Of a stretch of 64,000 nt of DNA, positions 53,709-63,389 are shown in pieces. The stretch is from positions 1 to 64,000 of the forward strand of contig NZ_JACJRU010000014.1 of NCBI RefSeq assembly GCF_014697425.1, given 5' to 3'. Position 1 is the first letter of the stretch, and each line of letters starts with the position of its first letter. The stretch is from Nostoc sp. FACHB-110 (GTDB lineage Bacteria; Cyanobacteriota; Cyanobacteriia; Cyanobacteriales; Nostocaceae). Position numbers and translations under genes: made by a program. The notes under the pieces are model-generated. The model saw only the letters and a list, made by a program, of their open reading frames with translations. It was not told the DNA's origin and did not search any database.

Positions 53709-54386
53709 CTCATCATCAAAATAATAGTCCCTGGTCTCTTATTTTTTGGCATTCATGCTGATATACGTAGTTGTAAACCACTACGTACATTCTGCAAGCT
53801 TTACTAGATAATGTGATTCCTAGTACTTTATTTATTTAAGGGCGTATTTCCCTGATAAAGCAAGAATTTCTCAGATACTTTTAGTTTAGATTTTTTGCCG
53901 ATGTAATTAATCAGTAGCTATTTTCCAATTTTCTAGCACTTTTTATACATATTAACCAAGTTAATCGCTCTCCTCAAAGGTGGAGTTGGCAAACTTTAAG
54001 CAAGGTTTAAAAAAGTTTATATATTATATTTTGCTTAATGAAGATTAAGTATATGTACATATATAGGAATCCAGTTTGATGATTAATTACTTAGGCAGGG
54101 AACAGAAAAGAAGAAATAAAGGATACTGATATTGAGTATGCGTGAATGTTGGGTTCCGTTCCTCCACCCAACCTACACCAGTCTAAGTTGTTGCCTTAAC
54201 TGAACTGTATTGAGAAATAAAGGATACTGAGATGATTATCTCAGAACAAGATCCCCGGATTTTTGAAAAAGTCGGGGATCTGAAACTTACTCATTTTTAC
54301 TAATAAATTTATAGCAGTTGAAGTATTCGGTGAGGACGAAAACTATTCATCAAACATGGATACTTGTTCTCTGTTTGCTGCTATAT
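53709..54386. other. Intergenic region with repeats
   Basis: The 678-bp gap contains, at 54,135-54,212, an inverted near-identical copy of the repeat at 15,552-15,630. A hairpin lies at 54,249-54,281 (AGATCCCCG with CGGGGATCT). A 73-codon frame at 54,318-54,539 runs over the end of the next gene on the other strand and is rejected. Confidence 0.6.
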
Positions 54387-55004
54387 CTAATTAAACGAGA
54401 GTTGCAAAAATACAATACTCAAAGTGCAGATAATAAAGCTGATAAAGCTGATACTTTTTGTCATACCAGAAAAATCAATTTTCTGTCCAATTTTTCTGCA
54501 ACTCATCACTACTGCATACTGTGTGAAAGAAGTTCCTAAAATATAGAGTATTGAGGGTATAATTGCTGCCTCAAGGATTGATTCGATACTACCATAACCC
54601 TGAGATAAACCAGCGATCGCAGTTAAAATCAGTAGTGTTAAAAACTTTGGTCGATTTGGCATTAATAGCATTAACCCAAAAATAACACTAGCAATAGCGA
54701 TCGCAATTTCTGTACTCAGAAAATTAATTTGCCACAGATGAGTTACTGTTCCTAAAATTGATGTAACGACAAACAAGATAACTATCCAATTACCACGGAT
54801 AATTCCAGCTGTAAGTAACCCAATTACAGCCATACTCAAGAACTTATGCCAACTGAGTACAGGATCAGCGATTCCCCACAACAAGCCGTCCCAAGAGTTG
54901 GAGATTTCATGAATAGGTGATACACTCCATGAACTCAGCCAGCTAATCAATACTAAAGCAGCGATCGCACCAATATGACGATGCACTAACTTATCCTTAA
55001 GCAT
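54387..55004 (-). CDS. HupE/UreJ-like membrane protein (weak)
   Basis: A 205-residue protein with about six membrane helices. The block WGIADPVLSWHKFLSMAVIG near residue 43 recalls the HupE/UreJ family of nickel or cobalt uptake proteins, but the usual His-Pro...Asp-His motif is not intact, so metal transport is doubtful. No hydrogenase, urease or nickel gene lies nearby. It is separated from the ABC exporter gene by 176 bases on the same strand. Confidence 0.5.
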   Translation of the reverse strand: MLKDKLVHRHIGAIAALVLISWLSSWSVSPIHEISNSWDGLLWGIADPVLSWHKFLSMAVIGLLTAGIIRGNWIVILFVVTSILGTVTHLWQINFLSTEIAIAIASVIFGLMLLMPNRPKFLTLLILTAIAGLSQGYGSIESILEAAIIPSILYILGTSFTQYAVVMSCRKIGQKIDFSGMTKSISFISFIICTLSIVFLQLSFN

Positions 55005-55180
55005 AAGAATACACCCAATGAATTTTTTGGTAACTTATACTGCCCAATTACCAAAAAAAACTAACGCGATAGTTATCTTATTTGCATGACCAAATTTGTT
55101 AAGAATGGGTGTAAGGGTTTGAGGGTGTAGGGGTGTAAGAGTTGGGGATAAATAACTACTCCCCATTCCCTGCTGTACAA

Positions 55181-56932
55181 CTAATGCAATAATTCCTCTA
55201 CTTGATGTTGACTCCACAAAGTTCGATAAAGACCTTCTTGTTGTACTAGTTCTATGTGATTACCAGTTTGGACAATTTTGCCTTTATCCATCACTAAAAT
55301 TCGGTCTGCGGCGGCTGCTGCTGATAGTTGATGGGTAATAAAGATGACTGTTTTGCGGTCAGTACCACTAGAAAGATTTTTGAGAATTTTGGTGGCTGTT
55401 TGATTATCAACGCTAGATAAAGCATCATCTAAAATTAAAACTGGGGCATCAACTAACATGGCTCTAGCTAAAGCTGTGCGTTGCCTTTGTCCGCCAGAAA
55501 GTGTTATACCGCGTTCGCCAACGATAGTTTCGTATTTTTGGGGAAAATTAGTAATTTCCGAGTGAATTTGAGCTATTTTGGCTACAGATTGTACAGATTC
55601 TTGTTCTCTTGCCGGATCGCCGTAACGGATATTATTTTTGATGGTGGTGCTAAAGAGAAAACTATCTTGAGGTACATAGGCGATCGCACTCCGCAAATCT
55701 GCCAATGCTATTTTGGTAATATCTACCCCATCTAAAAATAGTTGTTCTGGGCCAATATCTAATAACCGAGGTAAAGCATTTGCCAAAGTTGATTTCCCTG
55801 AACCAATGGCTCCGACAATTGCTACTGTTTCCCCTGGGCTAATAGTAAAGTTGAGATGATCTAAGGCTGGTGTAGCCGCATCAGGATAAGTGAAGCTGAA
55901 ATTCTTAGCGGTAATTTCTCCTTTCACTTCTGCCAGAGATAAATTTACAGTCTCGGCTGTATCTTGAATTTTTGGTTGGACGCTAAAAATTGATTCGAGG
56001 CGATCTATACTAACTTCACCCCGTTGATAGGTGGTAATTGTGAAGCCTAACAAAGTTGTCGGAAACACCAATCTTTCTACATAAATTAGTAATGCTAAAA
56101 AGTCGCCAACTGCTAAATTTCCACCAGCAATGCGGTTTGTTCCTATCCAAATAATAATTAAGGAACTAATATTAGCCAAACCACCAATTAGGGGAAACAA
56201 CATATTGCGGCTTTTTGCCAATTGCAGGTTTGCCTTTAAAAGTTGCTGGTTTTTCTTAGCAAAAGCGCGACGCTCGTTTTCTTCTTGAGCATAAATTTTA
56301 ATGAGGGCAATACCACTAATATCCTCTTGAATCAGGTCACTCATATCCGAGATTTGTTCTTGTACTGTTGCTTGTTGTTTGCGGAGGCGATTGCTAAACA
56401 AATGCACTAACAAGAACATAAAAGGATATACTGCCAACGAATAGAGGGTGAGGTCTACACTAATTGTCAGCATCACTGGCAGTGTCAATATGTAGGCAAA
56501 TGCGGTATTTGCCAAACTTAAAACGGCAAAACCCAAAAGCCGCCGAATATTTTCGACATCACTAGTAGCGCGACTAATTAAATCACCAGCTGTATTAGTC
56601 GAAAAATAAGCAGGTTCTAACTTCAATAAATGTTCAAAAATTCGTTGTTTGAGGTCAAATTCCACCTGTCGCCCTACACCAAACAACCAAATCCGCGATG
56701 CCATGCGGATGAGCCACATTGCTGTACTCAACAAAATAATGATGACTACATAATGTATGAGTTGATTCCAGTTAAATTGAGTCGAGAGTTTATCAACACA
56801 GGCGCGAATTAGCCAAGGAATATAAACGCCTAAACCATTTACAGACAACAAAGCAAGAATGCCTAATGTTGTCTCTACCCAATGGGGACGTAGGTAAGCA
56901 CCAAGTTTAGCAAGTCGTCGAGATTTTGCCAT
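55181..56932 (-). CDS. ABC exporter, fused membrane and ATPase domains
   Basis: A 583-residue half-transporter of the MsbA/lipid and multidrug exporter type. Six membrane helices occupy residues 1-310 with the coupling FSNRLRKQQATVQEQ region. The ATPase domain has Walker A GAIGSGKSTLANAL near 370, Q-loop AYVPQDSFLFS, signature LSGGQRQRTALARAM and Walker B PVLILDDALSSVD, and switch-His FITHQ. It probably works as a homodimer exporting a lipid or hydrophobic compound; substrate unknown. ATG at 56,932. Confidence 0.93.
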   Translation of the reverse strand: MAKSRRLAKLGAYLRPHWVETTLGILALLSVNGLGVYIPWLIRACVDKLSTQFNWNQLIHYVVIIILLSTAMWLIRMASRIWLFGVGRQVEFDLKQRIFEHLLKLEPAYFSTNTAGDLISRATSDVENIRRLLGFAVLSLANTAFAYILTLPVMLTISVDLTLYSLAVYPFMFLLVHLFSNRLRKQQATVQEQISDMSDLIQEDISGIALIKIYAQEENERRAFAKKNQQLLKANLQLAKSRNMLFPLIGGLANISSLIIIWIGTNRIAGGNLAVGDFLALLIYVERLVFPTTLLGFTITTYQRGEVSIDRLESIFSVQPKIQDTAETVNLSLAEVKGEITAKNFSFTYPDAATPALDHLNFTISPGETVAIVGAIGSGKSTLANALPRLLDIGPEQLFLDGVDITKIALADLRSAIAYVPQDSFLFSTTIKNNIRYGDPAREQESVQSVAKIAQIHSEITNFPQKYETIVGERGITLSGGQRQRTALARAMLVDAPVLILDDALSSVDNQTATKILKNLSSGTDRKTVIFITHQLSAAAAADRILVMDKGKIVQTGNHIELVQQEGLYRTLWSQHQVEELLH

Positions 56933-57351
56933 TCCAGCAGTTTTGCAACTTTATCACCCTAAACCTGAGAGATTTAGGTTTATATTTTATCGAGAAAGAA
57001 TCCAACTAATGTTAAATGACTAGTGGATGAATCAGCAGAGTTTTGACAGTTTTTGATTTGTCATCAACCAATCCAAAATCCAAAATTTCAGTTCTTCTGC
57101 CTTTGAGCTTAAGTTTGGCAATAATGCTGAACAATTAGGTGGGGATTTGAACTCCACCTAATTGCTGTGTGAATTCTGCATTCTGGATTTTGTTTCAAGT
57201 GAAGTTCAGCATTTTATCCTACTATTTTTATCTTCAGATATATACCTGAAAAAATGGCAACTTACCCTGAGGAAATCTGCTCAAACTTCTTAGGATTTAA
57301 ATAAGGCCAGCCACCAGGGCGTAGTGTTGCGGCCTTGTTAATTTTACTTTT
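56933..57351. other. Intergenic region with palindrome
   Basis: An 11-bp perfect stem lies at 57,132-57,164 (CAATTAGGTGG and CCACCTAATTG). It sits past the end of the leftward gene at 57,352 and lacks a T-run. A shorter AAGGCC/GGCCTT pairing surrounds 57,302-57,337. No gene was recognised. Confidence 0.45.
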
Positions 57352-58056
57352 TTAAGTTGAGGACTGACGACCACGTAAGAAAAAGTAAACCTGATTGAGG
57401 TAACTTTCCCAGACTTGAGTAGTGAGTTGTAGTGTTTCGGCACTAGGTACAAAGTCTTCTAGTCGCAAACCACGTTCCCGAATTTGCTGAGGATTTTGTA
57501 GCAAGTAAGGTGGGATATTGAGATTTAAAGATGCGATCGCTGTCCGGTCTAATTGATGATCTGACAGGATTGTATCTCCAATTAAATCATTTGTTGTGGG
57601 TGCTAATGCTACCAAAACTCCTGCATCAGTGGGCGCAGATGAACGATAGTTCACCAAGGTTTGACTTGCAAGTGTAGGATTAGCAGCTGCGGCGATTGGT
57701 GTTCTCACTAAAAAGTAAGCGATCGCTGGTGTACTAGATAACAGCAAAATTGTCAATGCCCAACCAAGTAAATATCCTCCTGGTTTATCTATAGCACCAC
57801 CCTTAATTCTTTGGGCAGCGAAAATCATCATTAATGTTGATGCTCCCAAAGGTTTAAGTGGAAAAGATATTACCCTCCACAAAGATGCAACAGCTGGTTC
57901 ATTGGGGTTAATGAACGACAAAGCTAAAACCACCAGAATAATTACTAAGACTACTCGACCAGCAAAAGTTCCTTGAGGATAGAACCTCTGGAACAAAGAA
58001 TAAACAATAGTGCCAATCAACAGCCACAGTAGTACCCGGCTTAACAATATGAACAT
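57352..58056 (-). CDS. Hypothetical membrane protein
   Basis: A 234-residue protein. Four hydrophobic spans fill residues 1-125 (LLSRVLLWLLIGTIVYSL, VVLVIILVVLALSFI, LGWALTILLLSSTPAIAYFL among them). The rest is soluble and Leu/Asn-rich, with no catalytic motif (ASLNLNIPPYLLQNPQQIRE). The N-terminal part resembles the membrane region of cyanobacterial YdcF/ElyC-type proteins, but the DUF218 active-site segment was not seen, so that name is not applied. Monocistronic. Confidence 0.6.
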   Translation of the reverse strand: MFILLSRVLLWLLIGTIVYSLFQRFYPQGTFAGRVVLVIILVVLALSFINPNEPAVASLWRVISFPLKPLGASTLMMIFAAQRIKGGAIDKPGGYLLGWALTILLLSSTPAIAYFLVRTPIAAAANPTLASQTLVNYRSSAPTDAGVLVALAPTTNDLIGDTILSDHQLDRTAIASLNLNIPPYLLQNPQQIRERGLRLEDFVPSAETLQLTTQVWESYLNQVYFFLRGRQSST

Positions 58057-58571
58057 AGATTAACTCTCAAATTTTTTGGGGCGGTAAGTCAGTACGTCAA
58101 AGTAAACTCTGCAACGCAGGGCTACTTAATGGCTAACTGACACACCTGATAAAGGTCAGCCTAGGTTTGGAGCAAGATGTGTATTTGACCGTCAAATTGT
58201 AATCGCACTTTTACTTGAGAGCAAATATTACCTGCTTTACACCTAAAGACTACCGTCGTAGTGATTTTAGAGCAATTTTTTCCCACTGCGTTCATTATTT
58301 ATAATTTTCCAGATGAGTCAAATAATTAGGGGTGTGTGGGTGTAGGGGTGTAGGGGTTCAAAATCCTTACACCCCATACCCTTTCACCCATTAACCCAAT
58401 CTCCACAGATAATCTTTGTGCGTAAATCCTGTATCCAATCTCCCCTGCTTGCTTTCACCAGTAAATTTCTTAGCCGAACCGTATTGCTAGACACCCATTT
58501 TTTTGGGGCTTGGTTATAGAGCATCAGTAGTCTAAATTATTTGAGTAGTTGTCAACTTAAGGGAAAAAGCT
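58057..58571. other. Intergenic region between divergent genes
   Basis: The 515-bp gap includes a GGTGTAGG-type tandem stretch near 58,330-58,355 and its partial inverse just after. Promoters of the membrane protein gene and galE must lie here; none was pinpointed. Confidence 0.4.
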
Positions 58572-59570
58572 ATGTCGCCTGAAAAGCCCAGCATTTTAGT
58601 TACAGGGGGAGCAGGATACATTGGTTCTCATGCGGTACTGGCTCTCAAGCAAGCAGGTTATGACGTAGTAATACTGGATAACTTGGTTTACGGTCATCGA
58701 GAGTTGGTAGAAAAAGTTTTACAAGTAGAACTTATAGTAGGTGATACAGGCGATCGCCCTTTACTAGATGATTTATTTAAAACCCGTAAGTTTGAGGCGG
58801 TAATGCATTTTTCTGCCTACGCTTACGTAGGTGAGTCGGTGACTGACCCAGCCAAATATTACCGCAATAATGTGGTTGGGACTCTGACTTTATTGGAAGC
58901 AATGCTAGCTGCATCTATTAATAAGTTTGTCTTTTCTTCTACCTGCGCCACCTACGGAGTCCCAGACATCCTACCAATCCCGGAAAACCATCCCCAAGAC
59001 CCAATTAACCCCTATGGTGCTTCTAAGCTGATGGTAGAGCGAATTCTGTCTGATTTTGATGTGGCTTATGGTTTAAAGTCGGTGCGTTTTCGCTACTTTA
59101 ATGCGGCTGGTGCGAATCCTGATGGTTTATTGGGTGAAGACCACAACCCAGAAACTCACCTAATTCCTTTGATATTGTTAACAGCTTTAGGTAAACGAGA
59201 ATCTATTTCTATTTTTGGTACAGATTATGATACGCCTGATGGTACTTGCATTCGAGATTATATTCACGTTAACGATTTAGCAGATGCCCATATTTTGGGA
59301 TTGGAATATTTATTAAAAGGTGGTGATAGCGAAGTTTTCAATTTAGGTAATGGTAGTGGTTTCTCTGTGAGAGAAGTGATTGCGGCGGCCGAGACAGTTA
59401 CAGAATTATCTATTCCCATTAAAGAATGCGATCGCCGTCCTGGCGACCCACCTGTACTAATTGGTAGTGGGGAAAAAGCTAAAACTATCCTCGGTTGGCA
59501 ACCACAATACCCATCGATTCAAGATATTGTCAGCCATGCTTGGCAGTGGCATCAAAAACGGCATCAATAG
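58572..59570 (+). CDS. galE: UDP-glucose 4-epimerase
   Basis: Interconverts UDP-glucose and UDP-galactose, supplying sugars for envelope and exopolysaccharide. The 332-residue short-chain dehydrogenase fold has the NAD motif TGGAGYIGSH (11-20), the catalytic Ser-Ser-Thr in FSSTCATYG near residue 121 and the YGASK Tyr-Lys pair near residue 147. FRYFNAAGANPDG, RDYIHVNDLADAH and the VFNLGNGSGFSVREV segment match GalE. It converges on the next gene with a five-base gap. Confidence 0.94.
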   Translation: MSPEKPSILVTGGAGYIGSHAVLALKQAGYDVVILDNLVYGHRELVEKVLQVELIVGDTGDRPLLDDLFKTRKFEAVMHFSAYAYVGESVTDPAKYYRNNVVGTLTLLEAMLAASINKFVFSSTCATYGVPDILPIPENHPQDPINPYGASKLMVERILSDFDVAYGLKSVRFRYFNAAGANPDGLLGEDHNPETHLIPLILLTALGKRESISIFGTDYDTPDGTCIRDYIHVNDLADAHILGLEYLLKGGDSEVFNLGNGSGFSVREVIAAAETVTELSIPIKECDRRPGDPPVLIGSGEKAKTILGWQPQYPSIQDIVSHAWQWHQKRHQ

Positions 59571-59575
59571 TCGAA

Positions 59576-60175
59576 TTAACTTCTCCTGATTCCTTTAACA
59601 AAGGTAAAGGCGATCGCTATTAGTGCCAAGATGGGAATAGCGATCGCCCAAATTGGTAAGCTTTTTGTATTTTCTTGAGCTACATTACTATTGGCAATTT
59701 GCACATTTTGTGTATTAGTTGTGCCAGCAGCCACGGTGACTTCAAATTTGAGAGCAAAAGGTTTGAAATTAGATCCTTTTGTCGGCTTACCATTTAGCTG
59801 TAGTTCATAAATTCCGGGTTTGGGGAAGGTAATTTCGGCTCCGGGAATATTTTGGAAGCGTTCAGCTGTAACTGGCTGTAAGGATGGTTCTATGAGTGGC
59901 GGTTCTCCAGGAGTATAAGGTTGGGCATAAACCGCTAATTGGCAGTTACATTGAGCCAGAGGAATAGTTTGTCCACCTTTGCGCGCTAAGGCAAACCAAG
60001 CTTGTGTAGGTTCTCCCGCCCGGGGGTTATCATTAGGTTCCAGATGCAGCGTTGCGCCTACATCTGCGGCTACTTGTACTTTATGCGCTAATACAGGCTG
60101 CATAGTAATTACAGTAGCTAAACAAACCAGCAATAATCCATACTTGAGCTTTTTTTGCTTTTGGTAAAAGTTCAT
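59576..60175 (-). CDS. Secreted, C-terminally anchored beta-domain protein
   Basis: A 199-residue exported protein: signal peptide ending near MQPVLAHK, an Ig-like beta domain (ATLHLEPNDNPRAGEPTQAW, GIYELQLNGKP) with a Cys-Asn-Cys pair (AQCNCQLAV), and a C-terminal membrane helix (about 173-193) with a basic tail. It follows the TauE/SafE-reductase fusion gene by 41 bases and is probably in its operon. Similar pairs are suspected of metal handling; the Cys pair fits that but does not prove it. Confidence 0.65.
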   Translation of the reverse strand: MNFYQKQKKLKYGLLLVCLATVITMQPVLAHKVQVAADVGATLHLEPNDNPRAGEPTQAWFALARKGGQTIPLAQCNCQLAVYAQPYTPGEPPLIEPSLQPVTAERFQNIPGAEITFPKPGIYELQLNGKPTKGSNFKPFALKFEVTVAAGTTNTQNVQIANSNVAQENTKSLPIWAIAIPILALIAIAFTFVKGIRRS

Positions 60176-60216
60176 CCTTCCCCTGCTCCTCTATTCGCGC
60201 GCCCAACACATAGTAT

Positions 60217-61410
60217 TTAACGCCACCGCATAACCCAACGCAAGATGAAAACACCAAGGGTGGCAATTCCTAAGAAAACTGTGGTTAACTGATTCTCCCA
60301 ACTTGACTGAGAACCCAGGTAATGAGAACCAATGAAAACTGCATGAAAGACGCTCAACAGCAAGGCTGGCACACTTAATAAATGTATTTGTCGCCAACGC
60401 TGACCCCAAGATTTCTGCAATGATTCCCAACTAGTTAAAGCAGCCGGGGTCATTAATACCAATGCTACAGCACCCGCAGCCATACCCCAGCGAAATTGGG
60501 CGGGAAAAAACCAAAAAGCGGCAAAATTCCATTGCAGGGAGTGTTCAATCATGTGGATGGTGTGAACCACTGATAAAACAAATGCTCCTACGCCTATCAC
60601 CCGACGATAACGCATTGGCGCAGCCCACCATTGACTAATCGGACGGGCAATCAACGCTAACATCAGACAAAATAAAGCGGCGTGTCCGGTATAATCTACC
60701 ATTGTGTCGCCAGTCCGCAATATGGTAATTGCGCCAATGGCGAGTGTTACCCAACCGCCGACACGAAATAATTGACTGCGCTTGTCTTTGCTGACTAAAG
60801 ATGTGGAAACACCAACGCCTAGCATGGTGGGTAGGGTTCCTAAACCGAAAGCTAGCATGGTGGCTGCACCCATCCAGAGGTTGCCTGTTTCTGCCGCTTT
60901 AATTTGGGCTGCATACAAAAAGCCACAGGGCATTAAACCCCAAGTCATGCCTAAGAGGGTTGGTGTCCACCATTGGGGTTGATAGGAAAGATGCAGCATT
61001 GCCCGACTCAGGCGATCGTGTAAGCTACTTTTGAGTAGAGGGTGTAATAGGGGAATTTGGGGCAACCAATTGGGTTTGATTTGTCCTAAGCCAAACCAAA
61101 TCAACATAACACCAGTAAAAATAGCCATGAAGCGGCGAAAGTCACTCCCAATACCTGCGAGTTGCCCACTTTCTACTAGTACTGAACCTAATGCCCCAAT
61201 ACCTGCACCAACTAGGGCATAACTGAGCATCCTGCCGAGGTTTAGTAAAAAGTGAAATTTTAATTGCTGTTGCCAATGAGCAGACTTTGTTTGTTGAGAT
61301 GTCTGCTGACCAGGTAGAGAAAAAGCGACAGTTAAGGGGCCGCACATTCCGAAACAATGCCCAAAGCTGCCTAAAAATCCGAGGATGGCAATTAGCAGCA
61401 AATCTAACAT
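60217..61410 (-). CDS. TauE/SafE (UreH-like) transporter fused to ferric-reductase-like domain
   Basis: A 397-residue membrane protein from the ATG at 61,410 (AGGA upstream; a TTG would add five residues). The N-terminal half has the GHCFGMCGP motif near residue 17 and the later MPCGFLYAAQIKAAETGN motif, diagnostic of the COG2836 heavy-metal-linked branch of the TauE/SafE family. The C-terminal half, from about residue 260, has a helical bundle with spaced His (VVHTIHMIEHSLQW, QIHLLSV, SVFHAVFIGSHYLG) like ferric-reductase heme-b domains. The fusion suggests coupled metal transport and redox, probably of copper or iron. Co-transcribed with the secreted protein downstream. Confidence 0.78.
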   Translation of the reverse strand: MLDLLLIAILGFLGSFGHCFGMCGPLTVAFSLPGQQTSQQTKSAHWQQQLKFHFLLNLGRMLSYALVGAGIGALGSVLVESGQLAGIGSDFRRFMAIFTGVMLIWFGLGQIKPNWLPQIPLLHPLLKSSLHDRLSRAMLHLSYQPQWWTPTLLGMTWGLMPCGFLYAAQIKAAETGNLWMGAATMLAFGLGTLPTMLGVGVSTSLVSKDKRSQLFRVGGWVTLAIGAITILRTGDTMVDYTGHAALFCLMLALIARPISQWWAAPMRYRRVIGVGAFVLSVVHTIHMIEHSLQWNFAAFWFFPAQFRWGMAAGAVALVLMTPAALTSWESLQKSWGQRWRQIHLLSVPALLLSVFHAVFIGSHYLGSQSSWENQLTTVFLGIATLGVFILRWVMRWR

Positions 61411-61586
61411 ATTCCTAGGCGGCAAAACGCAGGATTACGCATAAAAACTAGGAAAAACAAGAAAGAATAGTGACACAGAACTTGTCCACTAGGGAACAAT
61501 ATTTGAAGTTGCTGCCTCTGTCAACAGACAAGCTGTCAAACTTGGTGTTTGCGCTACCCTAGGTCTGGGAGACAGGTTGAATACAC

Positions 61587-62618
61587 ATGAAAAAACGGAT
61601 TTGGCTGGGGCTGTTGGCACTGGTAGCAGTAGTAATTCTAGGTAGTAGAAGTGATGCATTTAATAGTTTTTTCTCACAACGTCCTGCCGCAGAAATTGTT
61701 GAGCCAGCACTAGTAGAAACACTTGCACCACCATCAAAACTCCAAGCACAAGAAAGTATGCTACAAGTTTCTGCTGCTAATTTGCTTGGTCACATTCAAA
61801 AGTTAAATTTTCAACGTTATACAACAGCCGAGCGATCGCTTACTCGTACATATATCACAGAAGAATTAAAAAAATTCGGCTGGCAAGCTCAATTACAACA
61901 GTTTGCTGAAGGTGTAAATATTCTTGCTGAACGCAATGGTACAGATAAATCTGCTGGCACAATTTTAGTTGCGGCGCATTACGATACTGTCTTTAACTCT
62001 CCTGGGGCGGATGATAATGCTACGGGTGTGGCTGTGGTGTTAGAAGTGGCACGGCTGCTTGGTTCTCAACGGACATCACGCACTTTACAACTAGCTTTTT
62101 TTGACAAGGAAGAAGCAGGACTATTAGGGAGTAAGGCTTTTGTTTCTCAAGCACAACGCTTAAAAAATTTGAGTGGTGTGATTGTCATGGATATGGTGGG
62201 TTATGCTTGCTATACAGCAGGTTGTCAGCAATATCCACCGGGTTTACCTGTGACTCCACCCAGTGATAAGGGAGACTTTTTGGCGGTTGTAGGCGATATA
62301 GAACATTTGCCTTTACTCAATGCTTTTCCAGATTCAAATTCAGCTAATTTACCTGCGGTTTTAAAAGTACCAATTCCCTTAAAAGGTTTGCTGACACCTG
62401 ACACTCTGCGGAGTGACCATGCACCGTTTTGGTATCAGGGTGTAGGTGCAGTTTTGGTGACAGATACGGCAAACCTGCGTACTCCCCATTATCACAAATC
62501 TAGCGATCGCCCTAACACTATTGATCGCACTTTTTTCACGGGTGCAGCCCAGGTTATTGTGAATACGGCAACTGCTTTGTTAAATAAGACAGATAGTTTA
62601 GTCACTCAACCATCCTAA
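61587..62618 (+). CDS. M28 family zinc metallopeptidase, exported
   Basis: A 343-residue aminopeptidase-type enzyme with an N-terminal signal anchor (residues 4-20). The two-zinc site is visible: His131 and Asp133 (AAHYDT), Asp142 (GADDNATG), the catalytic Glu175-Glu176 (FDKEEAGLLGS), Asp202 (VMDMVGY) and a late His in TPHYHKSSD near residue 303. It likely trims peptides in the periplasm. It stands alone, divergent from the TauE fusion gene. Confidence 0.9.
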   Translation: MKKRIWLGLLALVAVVILGSRSDAFNSFFSQRPAAEIVEPALVETLAPPSKLQAQESMLQVSAANLLGHIQKLNFQRYTTAERSLTRTYITEELKKFGWQAQLQQFAEGVNILAERNGTDKSAGTILVAAHYDTVFNSPGADDNATGVAVVLEVARLLGSQRTSRTLQLAFFDKEEAGLLGSKAFVSQAQRLKNLSGVIVMDMVGYACYTAGCQQYPPGLPVTPPSDKGDFLAVVGDIEHLPLLNAFPDSNSANLPAVLKVPIPLKGLLTPDTLRSDHAPFWYQGVGAVLVTDTANLRTPHYHKSSDRPNTIDRTFFTGAAQVIVNTATALLNKTDSLVTQPS

Positions 62619-62689
62619 ATATAATGGACAAAGTTTACCAATCCTAGTTGATTAGACTTCTTGCACGAATGTTATAAAACAAGAATTTT

Positions 62690-62785
62690 CAACCTCACGC
62701 AGAGGCGAGGCAGCGCGTTGGGCGGGTTCCCCGACTTGTTCGCTGAAAGCGTTCCCGAAGGGTAGCGACTGCTGCCACAAAGACG
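62690..62785. repeat. Small dispersed repeat with GCGTTGGGCGGGTTCCCCGAC core
   Basis: The GCGTTGGGCGGGTTCCCCGA core at about 62,714 is shared with 49,303 and related to the units at 26,170 and 47,707. CTCTGCG-like DNA flanks it. Non-coding. Confidence 0.6.
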
Positions 62786-62853
62786 CAAAGAGTCATGGAA
62801 AATTAACTTTTTTAATAGGCACAATCTGATTCATGCAGGAGGTCTATTACAAA

Positions 62854-63333
62854 TTAAACTTGACTCGAATTAAAGTAGTAAAAAAGGGTAAATCGCTCAC
62901 TTTCGTGGAACCCTTTTTTTTGGTAATAGCTAATTAAATTACGATTTGCTTGGTCTTCTGGTGTAACTACAACTGATAAAACACTATACTGCTTCTGGCA
63001 ACACCACTGTTTAACTTTATCAATTAGTGCTTGGCCTACTCCTTGATTTCGTGATTGAGGTAAAACGTAGAGATCCTCTAACTCGGCATACCGAGAAAAT
63101 TCTAATCCAACAGATGTTGTAGTTACAGTTGCTATGCCTATTACTTCTACTCTATTACTGGCAAAGAAAATAGCACTTCCAGAATCTTGAAGCATTGCAT
63201 CTAAAGCCGTTGGCAATTTCTTGACAACTGCGTCAAATCCTTCATCATAGAAAAACTGCGTCAACAAAGGTAAAAGTTTTGAGGCATCTTCTAGGCTTGC
63301 CTGTTTAATTTCAATAGCAGGATGATGAGACAT
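62854..63333 (-). CDS. GNAT family N-acetyltransferase
   Basis: A 159-residue acetyltransferase. The acetyl-CoA loop QSRNQGVGQALIDKVKQW and the strand LEDLYVLP before it are clear, and the C-terminal NLISYYQKKGFHESERFTLF closes the fold. Substrate cannot be told. The ATG at 63,333 begins MSHHPAIEIKQASLEDASKL, a normal GNAT start. Confidence 0.88.
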   Translation of the reverse strand: MSHHPAIEIKQASLEDASKLLPLLTQFFYDEGFDAVVKKLPTALDAMLQDSGSAIFFASNRVEVIGIATVTTTSVGLEFSRYAELEDLYVLPQSRNQGVGQALIDKVKQWCCQKQYSVLSVVVTPEDQANRNLISYYQKKGFHESERFTLFYYFNSSQV

Positions 63334-63389
63334 TTTTTTCTCAGAGATTCATCAATTATCTTGAAATATTGCTCGAAAAATCAACTCAA

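Noticed and set aside
54318..54539. 73-residue frame on the plus strand
   Set aside because: It overlaps the 3' end of the polytopic protein gene on the other strand and lacks any motif.
54387..55004. Confident nickel/cobalt HupE transporter
   Set aside because: The conserved His-Pro...Asp-His motif is not intact, so only a weak family call was kept.
57352..58056. YdcF/ElyC family protein
   Set aside because: The membrane part is similar but no DUF218 active-site segment is seen.
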